Assembly (NCBI RefSeq): GCF_011305995.1
Contig: NZ_CP049910.1
Span: forward strand, 806,001-870,000
DNA: 64,000 nt
Reading direction: 5' to 3'
DNA from: Diaphorobacter sp. HDW4A
Lineage (GTDB): Bacteria > Pseudomonadota > Gammaproteobacteria > Burkholderiales > Burkholderiaceae_C
Position numbers and translations under genes: made by a program. Every line of letters begins with the position of its first letter. Within the stretch, counting starts at the first letter, position 1. The notes below the pieces were generated by a model, which was not told where the DNA came from, ran no database searches, and saw nothing but the letters and a program-made list of their open reading frames with translations. Of this stretch, positions 28,001-37,757 are shown in pieces.

Positions 28001-28499
28001 GCCCGCCGCGCACCGCGTATTCGCCATGGCTCACCACCTGCGAGACGTGGGAATAGCCCGCGAGCGTGAGCTGCGCGCGCAGCTTGGCCTCATCGAGCTT
28101 CTGCTTGGCCTTGAAGTGGAAGGTGTAGCCCGCGAGAAACGAGGGCGGTGCGACGCGGTAGAGCGCGGTCGTAGCGGGCACCAGCACCACATCGGCCTCG
28201 CCCTGCGAGATACGCCACAGTGTCGCGAGGCGCTCGCTGATCAAGTCCTGATGCGGCGAGAAGGTGTCGTAGGGCAGGGTCTCCCAGTCGGGAAACATCG
28301 CGCAGCGCAGCTCGGGCGCGAAGAACTCCATCTCGTCGATCAGGCGGCGTGCGTCTGTCGCATCGGCGGTAACGATGGTCACCACGCGCTTGTGCGATTT
28401 CTCCCGCTCGGCCAGGCGCGCGAGCAGCAGCGCATCGGCCGAACCGGCGGGGCGCGGCATGGCAAAACGTTTTCCGGGCGAGAGTTTGGGCAGATCCAT
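25017..28499 (-). CDS. mfd: Transcription-repair coupling factor Mfd
   Basis: An 1160-residue Mfd. It removes RNA polymerase stalled at DNA lesions and recruits UvrA. In order: a UvrB-like N-terminal region (PDWETLPYDTFSPHQDLISE), the RNA-polymerase-interaction (CarD-like) domain near residue 480 (VGDPVVHSAHGIGRYLG), RecG-like helicase motifs with Walker A near 636 (CGDVGFGKTEVAL) and DEEH near 734, and a C-terminal TRCF domain. Its length matches E. coli Mfd (1148). The ATG at 28499 (MDLPKLSPGKRF) is chosen over a frame open to 28814. It is divergent from ispD. Confidence 0.95.
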   Translation of the reverse strand: MDLPKLSPGKRFAMPRPAGSADALLLARLAEREKSHKRVVTIVTADATDARRLIDEMEFFAPELRCAMFPDWETLPYDTFSPHQDLISERLATLWRISQGEADVVLVPATTALYRVAPPSFLAGYTFHFKAKQKLDEAKLRAQLTLAGYSHVSQVVSHGEYAVRGGLIDLFPMGSTVPYRVDLFDNEIDTIRTFDPDTQRSLYPVPEVRLLPGREFPMDDDARAKFRSRWRELLEGDPTKSRIYKDMGNGVATAGIEYYLPLFFDDTATMFDYLGADTTVVLHGDLEAAFLRFWQDTKERFRLVQGDPERPVLPPETLFLSADQFYARAKDHAQLAIRPNVEDVPDNAHFQKLGDLSVIRGAEDPLAKLQAHILSGQHRVLLLAESDGRRESLLDFLRASHLNPPAFDSLDEFQHTQDEKIGIATSTLATGFSWIEGGIDFVTETELFSATGTARRRRKQEQVSDVDALIKDLSELKVGDPVVHSAHGIGRYLGLINMDIGQKNPDGTPAMQEFLHLEYADKAALYVPVSQLQLISRYTGVSADEAPLHKLGSGQWEKAKRKAAEQVRDSAAELLNIYARRAARQGHAFRFNVQDYEQFSNDFGFDETADQKAAIHAVIQDMISPQPMDRLVCGDVGFGKTEVALRAAFVAAMGGMQVAFLAPTTLLAEQHFQTLIDRFSKWPIKVAEVSRFRSGKEITAAVKGIAEGTVDIVVGTHKLLSESTKFKNLGLLIIDEEHRFGVRHKEQMKALRAEVDVLTLTATPIPRTMGMALEGLRDLSVIATAPQRRLAIKTFVRNEGTGVIREAVLRELKRGGQCYFLHNEVETIQNRKQKLEEILPEARIAVAHGQMPERELEKVMRDFVAQRYNILLCSTIIETGIDVPTANTIIMSRADKFGLAQLHQLRGRVGRSHHQAYAYLMVPDIDGLTKQAAQRLEAIQQMEELGSGFYLAMHDLEIRGAGEVLGENQSGNMMEIGFQLYNEMLSEAVAALKAGKEPDLLSPLSVTTDINLHSPALLPDDYCGDVHLRLSFYKKLATAKTTQQIDILLEEIVDRFGKLPVQTQTLIDVHRLRVMSQPYGVQKVDAAPGVIHITFKPQPPIDPMNIIQLVQKNKHIKLAGNDKLRIERELPDPKDRAHLVRDILRSLGQPLTKAPEAAKH

Positions 28500-28663
28500 G
28501 GGAATGCAGTCGGCAGTGGCTGGGCAGGAACGACGAAAACGACAAAAACCCCGTTGCGAAGGCAGCGGGGGGATGCAAGCCGCTATTTTAAAGAACCTGC
28601 ATTTCGTATGCTGGGTAGTGACTTCGGCAGAACAGGTAGTCCGCTGTCTACAATCCGGGCAAC

Positions 28664-29437
28664 ATGAATTCGAACGAAGCACAACAAGCAAGTAACGCCG
28701 CCAGCGCGCGCTGCTTTGCGCTGCTGCCATGCGCCGGAGTCGGTGCGCGTGCGGGCACGGCACAGCCCAAACAATATGAGCCGCTGGCCGGAAAAATGCT
28801 GGTCGAGCACACACTGGCCGCGTTTGCGGCGGTGCCGCGCATCGCGGGTGTGCATGTGGTCGTCACGCCGGGTGACGGCACGCTGCGCAAGGCCGGTGCG
28901 ACATGGAACGTGATCGACGGCGGTGGGCCGACGCGCGCGTCCAGCGTGTTCAACGGACTGCGATTTCTGCTCGCAGGCCAGACTGCCACGCGCGACGACT
29001 GGGTGCTGGTGCACGACGCCGCGCGCTGCCTGATCACTCCCGCCGAGATCGATGCGCTCATCGACGCGTGTCTGCCTGATGCGGTGGGCGGCCTGCTTGC
29101 GCTGCCGCTGCCCGACACGCTCAAGCTCGCCGTCGATGGCCGCAGCGCGGCGACCATCGAACGCGCCGACAAGTGGCTCGCGCAGACCCCGCAGATGTTC
29201 CGCGCGGGGCTGCTGCACGACGCGCTCGAGGCCCGCGCGGCGCAGGACTTCGCGGGCATCACCGACGAGGCCAGTGCCATGGAGGCGGCGGGCCACAGGC
29301 CATTGCTCGTGCCGGGCAGTGCGCAGAATTTCAAGGTCACCTACCCGCAGGATTTTGCGCTGGCCGAAGCCATCTTCTGGCAGCGTGCCCACCGTCCGGT
29401 GAGTCGTCCGATGTATAGCGAGAAAAGCGAGACATGA
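28664..29437 (+). CDS. ispD: 2-C-methyl-D-erythritol 4-phosphate cytidylyltransferase IspD
   Basis: A 257-residue enzyme of the MEP isoprenoid pathway, transferring CMP to MEP. The nucleotide-binding segment [21 protein letters not shown] has PCAG where AAG is more common. [13 protein letters not shown] and the late [16 protein letters not shown] match the family. It overlaps ispF by 4 bp (ATGA), so the two consecutive-pathway enzymes are coupled. The first 15 residues are a nonconserved extension. Confidence 0.94.
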   Translation: MNSNEAQQASNAASARCFALLPCAGVGARAGTAQPKQYEPLAGKMLVEHTLAAFAAVPRIAGVHVVVTPGDGTLRKAGATWNVIDGGGPTRASSVFNGLRFLLAGQTATRDDWVLVHDAARCLITPAEIDALIDACLPDAVGGLLALPLPDTLKLAVDGRSAATIERADKWLAQTPQMFRAGLLHDALEARAAQDFAGITDEASAMEAAGHRPLLVPGSAQNFKVTYPQDFALAEAIFWQRAHRPVSRPMYSEKSET

Positions 29438-29937
29438 GTTCCCAAGACATGAAGTTTCCCCCGTTCCGCATCGGCGAAGGTTGGGATGTGCACGCGCTGG
29501 TGCCGGGCCGCAAGCTGATCATCGGCGGCGTGGAGATTCCCCACACGCTCGGGTTGCTGGGCCATTCGGATGCCGATGTGCTGCTGCACGCGATCACCGA
29601 TGCGCTGCTCGGCGCGGCTGCGTTGGGCGACATTGGGCGGCATTTCCCGGATACCGATCCGCAGTTCAAGGGCGCCAAGTCCGATGTGCTGCTCGCCGAG
29701 GCCGCGCGCCGTGTGCGCGCCGAAGGCTACGAGATCGGCAACATCGACAGCACCGTGATCGCCCAGGCCCCCAAGCTCGCGCCGCACATCGGGGCGATGT
29801 GCGCGGTGATCGCGAAGACGCTGGACCTGCGCGTCGATCAGGTCAATGTGAAAGCCAAGACGGCCGAACGTCTCGGGCCCGTGGGCCAAGGCCTCGCGAT
29901 TGAAGCGAACGCGGCGGCGATGCTGTTCCGCGTGTGA
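29434..29937 (+). CDS. ispF: 2-C-methyl-D-erythritol 2,4-cyclodiphosphate synthase IspF
   Basis: A 167-residue IspF that forms the cyclodiphosphate in the MEP pathway. The metal-site motif is [12 protein letters not shown], with [32 protein letters not shown], and [17 protein letters not shown] further on. The last part, [21 protein letters not shown], is diagnostic. Its stop is 27 bp from the convergent efflux gene stop. Confidence 0.95.
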   Translation: MSSQDMKFPPFRIGEGWDVHALVPGRKLIIGGVEIPHTLGLLGHSDADVLLHAITDALLGAAALGDIGRHFPDTDPQFKGAKSDVLLAEAARRVRAEGYEIGNIDSTVIAQAPKLAPHIGAMCAVIAKTLDLRVDQVNVKAKTAERLGPVGQGLAIEANAAAMLFRV

Positions 29938-29964
29938 TCGTCCAGCGGGCAATCACTCGCTGAA

Positions 29965-31554
29965 TCACTCCGTGGCGTTGGCTTCCGACATGACGTCGTC
30001 ACGCCACTGCCCGCCCAGCGTCTTGTAGATCGTGATGCGATTGACCTGTTCGGCCAGTTGCAAGGTGATCTGGGTCTGCTGCGCGGTGTAGAGCGAGCGC
30101 TGGGCATCGAGCACCGAGAGGTAGTTGTCGGCGCCGAGGCGGTAGCGGGCGTCCGAGAGTTCTAGCGCCTTTTTCGTTGCGTCCACCATTGAGCCCTGCG
30201 CGGCGATGCGGCCGTCTAGCGTCGAACGGTCGGCCAGCGCGTCCGCCACTTCGCGGAAAGAGGTCTGCACGGTTTTCTCGTACTGCGCGACGGCAGTGTC
30301 GCGCGCGACCTCGGCCACGCGCAGGCTGGCGCGGTTCTTCCCTGCGTCGAAGATCGGCAAACGGATCTGCGGGATGAACGACCAGGTGCCGTTGCCGCCA
30401 TCGAACAGGCTGGACAGCGCATTGCTTCCCACGCCAATGGATGAGGTCAGCGTGATCGACGGGAAGAACGCGGCGCGCGCCGCGCCGATGTTGGCGTAAG
30501 TGCCGCGCAGCGTGCGCTCCGAGGCCTGCACATCGGGGCGCTGCAGCAGCACGGACGACGGCAACTCCTGCGGCACAGAGAGCAGCGCTGCAACCGGTTC
30601 GGGCAGCATCACCTGCACGGAGGACAGCCGTTCCGAGGTCCGTGGGCCGGTGCCGAGTGGCGCGGGCTGCGTCTTGACGGCCTTGGCGATGCTGACGCTG
30701 GCGGGCAGCAGCGATTCATGCACCGAATCGCCGACGAGCAGGGCGAGCGCGTTGCGGTCGCGTGCGAGCTGTGAGGTGTATGTGCCGACATCGACGCGTG
30801 CTGAATCCACCGTGCTGCGGGTCTGCGCGAGCGTGAGGCCGTTGGCCGCACCGAGTTCGTAGCTGCGCTCGGTGAGCTGCAGCGATTCGAGGCGGGTGCG
30901 CAGCGTCTCGCGCGCCAGGGCCAGTCGGCGCGCGTCGGCGTCGAGCGTGAGCCAGGCGTTGGAGATTTCGGCGATCAGGCTGAGCTGTACGCTGCGGCGG
31001 CTGTCGCCGGTGCGCAGAAACTCCTGCAGTGCGACCTCGTTGAGGTTGCGCACGCGGCCGAAGAAGTCGATCTCGTAGCTGCTGAAACCGAGCTGCGCGC
31101 TGTATTGCCCGGTGGTGTTCGCGCGGCCGGCGGTGGTCAGATCGTCCGCCGTGCGGGTACGGTTGCCCACGCCGGTGGCGGCGACCGAGGGGAACAGACC
31201 CGCGCGCTCGATACCGTATTGCGCACGCGCCTTCTCGATGGCGAGGATGGCCACGCGCAGGTCGCGGTTGTTGTCCAGCGCCTGACGGATCAGCTCGCGC
31301 AGGCGCGGCTCTGCGATGAAGTCCTGCCAGGCCATCGGGCCGTTGTGCTCGTCGATGCGCACGGCGGCTTCTTGGTCGGGCGAGAGCGCGGCCGTCGATT
31401 TGGCATGCTCGAGGGTGTCCTGCACGGGCAGGGGCGGCTGTTGGTATTCAGGCGCGAGCGACATGCAGGCCGAGAGCATCAGCGGAGCACTGAGAACGAC
31501 CGCGGACCGCCAGCGGGGAAACAGGGAAGACAAGAGATTCGATTCCATCATCAT
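29965..31554 (-). CDS. RND efflux outer-membrane lipoprotein (OprM/NodT family)
   Basis: A 529-residue TolC-like outer-membrane channel protein. The N-terminal signal peptide carries the lipobox LSAC (LSAPLMLSAC). Two outer-membrane efflux repeats follow, with AWLTLDADARRLALARETL in the first and RASLRVAEVARDTAVAQYEK in the second. Residues at about 285-325 form a polar insertion between the halves (KTQPAPLGTGPRTSERLSSV). It is the last gene of the RND operon and overlaps the pump gene by ATGA. Confidence 0.9.
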   Translation of the reverse strand: MMMESNLLSSLFPRWRSAVVLSAPLMLSACMSLAPEYQQPPLPVQDTLEHAKSTAALSPDQEAAVRIDEHNGPMAWQDFIAEPRLRELIRQALDNNRDLRVAILAIEKARAQYGIERAGLFPSVAATGVGNRTRTADDLTTAGRANTTGQYSAQLGFSSYEIDFFGRVRNLNEVALQEFLRTGDSRRSVQLSLIAEISNAWLTLDADARRLALARETLRTRLESLQLTERSYELGAANGLTLAQTRSTVDSARVDVGTYTSQLARDRNALALLVGDSVHESLLPASVSIAKAVKTQPAPLGTGPRTSERLSSVQVMLPEPVAALLSVPQELPSSVLLQRPDVQASERTLRGTYANIGAARAAFFPSITLTSSIGVGSNALSSLFDGGNGTWSFIPQIRLPIFDAGKNRASLRVAEVARDTAVAQYEKTVQTSFREVADALADRSTLDGRIAAQGSMVDATKKALELSDARYRLGADNYLSVLDAQRSLYTAQQTQITLQLAEQVNRITIYKTLGGQWRDDVMSEANATE

Positions 31555-34500
31555 GGTGCGGTATGCGGTGCGTCGTTCGGGGCTGCGGCGGGCGCTGCCT
31601 TGGCTTTGTTGCGTGCGAACAGGTTGCGGACCACGAGGAAGAACACCGGAACGAAGAAGATGCCCAGCAGGGTGGAGAAAATCATGCCCCCGAGCACGGC
31701 CGTGCCGATGGCCTGACGTCCACCCGCGCCCGCGCCGGTGCCGATCGCCAGCGGCAGCACGCCGAAGCCGAAGGCCAGAGAGGTCATCAGAATCGGGCGC
31801 AGGCGCATGCGCACGGCCTGCAACGTGGCGTCGATGATCTTGATGCCGCGCTCCTGCAGCTGCACTGCGAATTCGACGATCAGAATCGCATTCTTCGACG
31901 CGAGGCCCACGGTGGTGAGCAGACCGACCTGGAAGTACACGTCGTTGGACATGCCGCGCGTGTAGGTCGCGAGCAGAGCGCCGATCACGCCGAGCGGCAC
32001 GGCCAGCATCACCGAGAACGGCACGCTCCAGCTTTCATACAGCGCCGCTAGGCAGAGGAACACAAACAGAATCGAGACGGCATACAAAAGCGGTGCCTGC
32101 GAGCCCGACTGGCGCTCTTGCAGCGACGCGCCAGTCCACTCAAGGCCGATGCCCGATGGCATTTTCTGCATGATGGCCTCGACCGCCTTCATCGCATCGC
32201 CCGAGCTCACGCCCTGCGGCGTGTTGGCCAGCATTTCCAGTGCGGGGCTGCCGTTGTAGCGCATGAGCTGCGGCGAGCCGCTGGTCCACGAAGTGCTGGC
32301 GAACGACGAGAAGCGCACCATCTCGCCGTTCTTGTTGCGCACCGACCATTGCAGGATGTCCTGGGGCAGCATGCGGTAGGGCGCATCGGCCTGGATGTAG
32401 ACGCGTTTGACACGGCCGAAGTGGATGAAGTCGTTGACGTAGTTGCCGCCCAGCGCGCTGGAGAGCACGCTGTTGATGTCGGTCATCGAGAGTCCGAGCG
32501 CGGCGGCCTTGCGGTCGTCGATGTCGACCTTGAGCTCGGACGTGTCGTCGAAGTTCGAGGTGCGCATGTTCAAGAGCGCAGGCATGTTGCGCGCTTCGTT
32601 GACCATGGTGTCCCTGGCCTTGATCAGCTCGTCATGGCCGAGGCCGTTCAAGTCCTTGAGCATGAAGTTGATGCCGGAGCTTGAACCCAGACCGCGCACG
32701 GCGGGCGGCAGCATCACGAAGATGCGGGCGTCGCGGATCTTGCGCAGGTCCTTGGTGGCCTTGTTGGCGATGGCCGCAGCCGACTGGCTTGCGAGCGGTC
32801 GCTCGTCCCAAGGCTTCAGGCGAACGAACATATTGCCCGAGTTCTGGTTGCCGTTCAGGCCCGAGATCGCGTTCACGCGGTCGACTTCGGGAATCGCGCG
32901 GAAATAGTCGGTCATTTCGTCCATCACGTCCTGCAGGCGCGCATCGGTCGCACCGGAGGGCAGTGTGATGCTGGCGGAGACAAAGCCCTGGTCTTCGTCG
33001 GGCAGGAACGAGGTCGGCAGGCGATGGAACAGCCAGGCCACGACGGCGACCAGCACGAGGAAGATCACCATCATGCGGGCTGAGCGGCTCAGCAGCTTGC
33101 CCACCGAGCTCTGGTACCAGTTGGCCTTGGTGTCGAAGTGGTGGTTGAAGCTGCGGAAGAACCGGTCGATCCAGCCGAGCGGGCCGCGCCGGATCGGGCG
33201 GTCATGGTGGCCGTGCGCCATCGGCTTGAGCAGGGTGGCGCAGAGCGCGGGGGTGAGCGTCAGCGCCACGAACACCGACAGCGCCATCGCGGCCACGATG
33301 GTGACCGAGAATTGGCGGTAGATCACGCCGACCGAGCCCGCAAAGAAGGCCATCGGAATGAACACAGCCGAAAGCGTGAGGCCGATGCCGACCAGCGCAG
33401 GCGTGATTTCAGCCATCGATTTCTGCGTGGCTTCCTTGGGACCGAGGCCTTCCTCGCTCATCACGCGTTCAACGTTTTCGACCACCACGATGGCATCGTC
33501 CACCAGCAGACCGATGGCCAGCACCATTGCGAACATGGTCAGCATGTTGATCGAATAACCCATGATCGACAGCACCCCGAAGGTGCCCAGCAGCACGACC
33601 GGCACAGCAATCGCGGGGATCAGCGTGGCGCGGAAGTTCTGCAGGAAGACGAACATCACCAGCGTCACGAGCACCATGGCTTCGGCCAGGGTTTTGACCA
33701 CTTCTTCGATGGAGGCGCGCACGAACGGCGTGCTGTCCGAGCTGATCACGCCGGTGATGCCGTCGGGGAAATAGTAGGAAAGCTCATCGAGCTTCTTCTG
33801 TACGTCTTCGGCCACCTTCATGGCGTTCGCGCCGTCGGCCAGCACGATGCCCATACCCGCGCCGGGCTGGCCGTTGAGGATGGATTTCACCGTGAGGTTG
33901 TCACCTTCGAGCGTGACGCGGGCCACGTCGGCCATGGTCACGACCGAGCCGTCTTGTGCGGACTTGAGCACGATGTCCTTGAACTCATCAATGGTCTGCA
34001 GCTTGGAGCGCGCGGTGATCGTCGCGTTCAGCATCTGGCCCTTCACGGCGGGCAACTGGCCAAGCTGACCGGCCGAGACCTGGACGTTCTGGTTGTTGAG
34101 CGCGGTGACCAGATCGGAGGGCATCAGCGCGTACTTTTCCATCAGCGCCGGGTCCATCCAGATGCGCATCGCGTAGTTGGTGCCGAACACGGTCACGTCG
34201 CCGACACCGTCCACGCGGGCGATCACGTCCACCACGTTGCTGGTCAGGTAGTCACCGATGCGCACCTGCGTGACGCTGGGATCGGGCGAGGTGAACACGT
34301 AGGTGACGAGATAGTCGTTGCCGCCCTTGTTGACGAATACGCCCCGGCTCTTGACCGAATCAGGCAGGCGGTTGACGGCGCCCTGCAGCTTGTTCTGCGC
34401 CTGCACCTGCGCCACATCGATGTTCGTGCCGGGAGCAAAGGTGAGGGTGGTGCGCGAGCGGCCTGCGGAGTCGCTGATCGAGCTCATGTAGAGCAGGTTG

Positions 34501-34718
34501 TCGAGGCCCTTGAGCTGCTGCTCAATCACTTGAGTGACCGAGTTTTCTACCGTCTCGGCGCTGGCGCCGGTGTAGATGGTGTTGAGCGTCACGCGCGGTG
34601 GCGCGATGTCGGGGTATTGCTCAAGAGGCAGCGTCCAGATGGACATTGCGCCCGCAAGCATGATGACGATGGAGAGCACCCACGCGAAAACGGGGCGGTT
34701 GATGAAGAACTGAGCCAT
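31551..34718 (-). CDS. RND efflux pump inner-membrane transporter (AcrB/MexB type)
   Basis: A 1055-residue HAE1-family proton-driven multidrug transporter. The start MAQFFINRPVFAWVLSIVIM, the TM4 proton-relay pair in GLLVDDAIVVVENVERVM, and the TM10 Lys in GLASKNAILIVEFAVQL are the family marks. It has 12 membrane segments with two large periplasmic loops. It works with the upstream adaptor and downstream OM channel; substrates cannot be predicted. The divergent BaeSR pair is a candidate regulator. Confidence 0.94.
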   Translation of the reverse strand: MAQFFINRPVFAWVLSIVIMLAGAMSIWTLPLEQYPDIAPPRVTLNTIYTGASAETVENSVTQVIEQQLKGLDNLLYMSSISDSAGRSRTTLTFAPGTNIDVAQVQAQNKLQGAVNRLPDSVKSRGVFVNKGGNDYLVTYVFTSPDPSVTQVRIGDYLTSNVVDVIARVDGVGDVTVFGTNYAMRIWMDPALMEKYALMPSDLVTALNNQNVQVSAGQLGQLPAVKGQMLNATITARSKLQTIDEFKDIVLKSAQDGSVVTMADVARVTLEGDNLTVKSILNGQPGAGMGIVLADGANAMKVAEDVQKKLDELSYYFPDGITGVISSDSTPFVRASIEEVVKTLAEAMVLVTLVMFVFLQNFRATLIPAIAVPVVLLGTFGVLSIMGYSINMLTMFAMVLAIGLLVDDAIVVVENVERVMSEEGLGPKEATQKSMAEITPALVGIGLTLSAVFIPMAFFAGSVGVIYRQFSVTIVAAMALSVFVALTLTPALCATLLKPMAHGHHDRPIRRGPLGWIDRFFRSFNHHFDTKANWYQSSVGKLLSRSARMMVIFLVLVAVVAWLFHRLPTSFLPDEDQGFVSASITLPSGATDARLQDVMDEMTDYFRAIPEVDRVNAISGLNGNQNSGNMFVRLKPWDERPLASQSAAAIANKATKDLRKIRDARIFVMLPPAVRGLGSSSGINFMLKDLNGLGHDELIKARDTMVNEARNMPALLNMRTSNFDDTSELKVDIDDRKAAALGLSMTDINSVLSSALGGNYVNDFIHFGRVKRVYIQADAPYRMLPQDILQWSVRNKNGEMVRFSSFASTSWTSGSPQLMRYNGSPALEMLANTPQGVSSGDAMKAVEAIMQKMPSGIGLEWTGASLQERQSGSQAPLLYAVSILFVFLCLAALYESWSVPFSVMLAVPLGVIGALLATYTRGMSNDVYFQVGLLTTVGLASKNAILIVEFAVQLQERGIKIIDATLQAVRMRLRPILMTSLAFGFGVLPLAIGTGAGAGGRQAIGTAVLGGMIFSTLLGIFFVPVFFLVVRNLFARNKAKAAPAAAPNDAPHTAP

Positions 34719-34732
34719 GGTGAATCAGTCTC

Positions 34733-36052
34733 TCAACGCGATGCAGCGGCGCTGGCGGATTGCGCCGGTTGAGCTGGTGCCGTCGTTGCAGGGGTGCTGT
34801 CGTCATCTCCCGTCACGGCCTTGTTGGCGCTACGCGGTGTCCACGGCACGGGCTTGACCTTGTCGCCTTCCTTTACGCGCAGCGTGCCGTCGACCAGAAT
34901 CGAGTCGCCGGCCTTGAGGCCCGAGACCACTTCCCAGCGGCTGCCCACGGCCGCGCCGGTGACGATGCGGCGGCGCTCAAGCTTGTTCTCGGCACCCACC
35001 ACCAGCACGCTCGCGTTGCCGGCCGGGTCGCGCGTGACGGCCTGCTGCGGCGCGAGTAGGGCGCTTTCGTTCACGCCGTTCTGGAGCATGCCGCGCACAT
35101 ACATGCCGGGCATCAGCAGCCCATCGGGGTTTGGCACGATGGCGCGCAGGGTGATGGCTCCGGTGGTCGGGTTCACGTTCACGCCGCTGAACTGCAGACG
35201 GCCGGGGTGGGCGTAGTCGCTGCCGTCGTCGAGCTTGATGTTGATGCGCGCTTCGTCCTTTCCAGTGCCTTGCAGGCGGCCGGACGACAGGGCGTTCTTG
35301 AGTGCCAGCACCTCGCCACTCGACTGGGTGAAGTCCACATACAGCGGATCGATCTGTGAGACCGTGGTCAGCACATTGGTCTGGTTGGCTGTGACCAGCG
35401 CGCCGGGGGTGACCGACGAGGTTGTCGTACGCCCGGCAATCGGCGACTTGATCTGGGTGTAGCCGACGTTGATGCGCGCGGTCTCCACATTGGCGGTGGC
35501 CACGGCCACGTCCGACTGGGCCTGCAGCACGGCGGCCTGGCTGTCGTCATGCACTTGACGACTCACCGCATCGATTTTGACAAGTTCGGCATTGCGCTTG
35601 GCATTGGTCTGTGCCGTACCCAAAGAGGCGCGGGCTTTGGAGAGCGCGGCTTCGGCGCTTTGAACTGCGACGGAATAGGTGGCCGGATCGATCTGGTAGA
35701 GCACCTGACCGGACTTGACCGTCGCGCCCTCGGTGAACAAGCGCTTTTGCAGAATGCCACCGACCTGGGGACGGATTTCTGCAGTGAGGAATGCGCTCGT
35801 GCGGCCGGGCAACTCGTTGGTGACCACTTGGCGTTCGGGATTTACGGTGAAGACGCCGACTTCGGCGGGCCCTGCTGGTGCTGCGGTCTTGGCGTTCTTG
35901 TCGGAGCAGGCGGCAAGCGCGAGCACGCAGCTGGAAATCAGCAGAAGACGTGAAATACCGGAACTTTGCGCACCAATCCATGCGGTTGGGCTGTGAGGGT
36001 GCTCGCAACGGGCTGCGTTTCGGGCGGTTTTGACTGGAGCTGCTGAATTCAT
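34733..36052 (-). CDS. RND efflux periplasmic adaptor lipoprotein (AcrA/MexA type)
   Basis: A 439-residue membrane-fusion protein. The lipobox LAAC (VLALAACSDKN) follows a long, atypical 50-residue N-region that begins MNSAAPVKTARNA. Then come RTSAFLTAEIRPQVGGILQK, an alpha-hairpin region (EAALSKARASLGTAQTNAKR) and the barrel with VGYTQIKSPIAGRT. The reading frame starts at a TTG (36064), so the ATG at 36052 is preferred. The gene precedes the pump by 14 bp and is first in the operon. Confidence 0.9.
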   Translation of the reverse strand: MNSAAPVKTARNAARCEHPHSPTAWIGAQSSGISRLLLISSCVLALAACSDKNAKTAAPAGPAEVGVFTVNPERQVVTNELPGRTSAFLTAEIRPQVGGILQKRLFTEGATVKSGQVLYQIDPATYSVAVQSAEAALSKARASLGTAQTNAKRNAELVKIDAVSRQVHDDSQAAVLQAQSDVAVATANVETARINVGYTQIKSPIAGRTTTSSVTPGALVTANQTNVLTTVSQIDPLYVDFTQSSGEVLALKNALSSGRLQGTGKDEARINIKLDDGSDYAHPGRLQFSGVNVNPTTGAITLRAIVPNPDGLLMPGMYVRGMLQNGVNESALLAPQQAVTRDPAGNASVLVVGAENKLERRRIVTGAAVGSRWEVVSGLKAGDSILVDGTLRVKEGDKVKPVPWTPRSANKAVTGDDDSTPATTAPAQPAQSASAAASR

Positions 36053-36206
36053 GGAAAGGCGCAAATCACGTGTAAGCGTTCATTGTGAACGCCAAAATGG
36101 GAGAAACCTTGGAGTCAAACGGGGGCTGCGACATTCTCGGGCTTTGGAACAGCTGTTCACGTAGCGAGAAACCCGTTGATGGGGTGATCCAAAAGATTGA
36201 TGTTTA

Positions 36207-37757
36207 ATGGCCAGTTTTCATGGCTGGGGCGCTCCTGCGAGAGCCCTTGGTCCCATTGGGGTAGGTTTTCTGACCAAAGTTTCCTTCAGCCGGTTTGCGC
36301 CGGGCATCACTGCCAAGCTGTTTCTGGCAGTGTTGTTCACAGCGGTTTGCGTTGTCGTGGCGATGGCGCTGGCTGCGCAATGGAGCTTCAACCGCGGCTT
36401 CATCGGCTATCTGAACGAGCAGGAAGCGCTGCGGCTGGAGGCCGCGCGCCCACGCATCATCGAGGCCTACAAGGAAAATGGCAGCAGCTGGGATTTTCTG
36501 CGCGGCGAGCGTCGGCGCTGGTTCAGCCTGCTGCGGCCCCTGCCCACCGTCGATCCTCATGTCGCCCCACAGGTTGATGCGCAGGGGCATCACCACGCAG
36601 AGCATCCGTCTCCGCCACTCGCCGAACTCACGGGCGTACTGTTGCGCACCACCTTGCTCGATGCCGACGGGAATTTCGTCGTCGGCTTTTCCGACACGCG
36701 TGGCAAGGGGAAACTCGAGCCACTGGAGGTGGATGGAAAGACCGTCGGTTATGTTGTCACTCTGCCGTTCCAAAGCGTGACGGCCGCAGGCGATGTGCGC
36801 TTCGAGCGCAACCAGTTTCGCGCCAGCTGGACCATGGGCGCAGTCTCGGTGTTGATGGCGGCGTTGGTCGCGCTATGGGTGGCGCGCATGCTGCTCAAGC
36901 CGCTGCGTGAGATGGCCAAGGCGACGCGGCGGCTCGCGGCTGGCGACTATTCGATCCGCGTCGATGCCAAAGAATCGAACGGGCCGCGCGACGAGGTTGG
37001 ACAGCTCGCTTCGGACTTCAATCACATGGCGCGCGTGATGGAGCGCAACGAGGGCATGCGGCGCGACTTCATGGCGGATCTGTCGCACGAACTGCGCACG
37101 CCGCTTGGCATTCTGCACGGCGAACTCGAAGCCATGGAGGACGGCGTGCGCCCACTCTCCCGCGAGTCGATCCAGTCGCTGCAGGCTGAGGTCGCGACGC
37201 TCAACAAGCTGGTCAACGATCTGTATGACCTGTCGCTCGCCGAGGCGGGCGCGATGACCTTTCAGCACACGCCGCTCGATCTGGTGGAGCTGCTGCGCGC
37301 CGTGGTGCCCGCGTACGAGCAGCGATTGGCCGATGCGGGTATTGCGCTTGATGTGCATTTCAATGCCAAGGAGTTGGTGGTGCAGGGCGATGCGCGGCGG
37401 CTCAAGCAGCTGATCTGCAACCTGCTCGAAAATGCGCTGCGCTACACCGACCGGGGCGGAGCGCTGGTGATCACCGTCGGGGCCCGTGTGGACCAGGCGG
37501 TACTGCGCTTCAGCGACTCCGCGCCCGGCGTTGATGCCGAGCATCTCGCGCGCATCTTCGACCGCTTTTACCGTGTCGAAGGCTCGCGCAGTCGTGCCAG
37601 TGGCGGTGCGGGGCTGGGCCTGGCGATCTGCAGCCGCATCATCGAAGCGCATGACGGTGAGATCGAGGCGCGGCACTCGCCCCTGGGGGGGCTGCTGATG
37701 ACGGTGCGCCTGCCGCTCTCGCGCGACGACGCTGCGCATGAGGAGGCGCTCGCATGA
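36207..37757 (+). CDS. baeS: BaeS-like sensor histidine kinase
   Basis: A 516-residue membrane histidine kinase. TM1 is at about 36-57, a periplasmic domain runs to about residue 205 and contains a His-rich patch ([11 protein letters not shown]), TM2 follows near 208-230, then HAMP, then the phosphoacceptor His294 in [20 protein letters not shown], then the N, G1 and G2 boxes ([18 protein letters not shown]). The arrangement and the following regulator match BaeS of envelope-stress signalling. It is divergent from the RND operon with a 154-bp gap, and its stop overlaps the regulator start by ATGA. Confidence 0.85.
   Translation: MASFHGWGAPARALGPIGVGFLTKVSFSRFAPGITAKLFLAVLFTAVCVVVAMALAAQWSFNRGFIGYLNEQEALRLEAARPRIIEAYKENGSSWDFLRGERRRWFSLLRPLPTVDPHVAPQVDAQGHHHAEHPSPPLAELTGVLLRTTLLDADGNFVVGFSDTRGKGKLEPLEVDGKTVGYVVTLPFQSVTAAGDVRFERNQFRASWTMGAVSVLMAALVALWVARMLLKPLREMAKATRRLAAGDYSIRVDAKESNGPRDEVGQLASDFNHMARVMERNEGMRRDFMADLSHELRTPLGILHGELEAMEDGVRPLSRESIQSLQAEVATLNKLVNDLYDLSLAEAGAMTFQHTPLDLVELLRAVVPAYEQRLADAGIALDVHFNAKELVVQGDARRLKQLICNLLENALRYTDRGGALVITVGARVDQAVLRFSDSAPGVDAEHLARIFDRFYRVEGSRSRASGGAGLGLAICSRIIEAHDGEIEARHSPLGGLLMTVRLPLSRDDAAHEEALA

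Noticed and set aside
33138..34772. A 544-residue plus-strand open frame opposite the RND pump gene
   Set aside because: It is antisense to an unmistakable AcrB-type gene and has a His/Arg/Asp-rich shadow composition.
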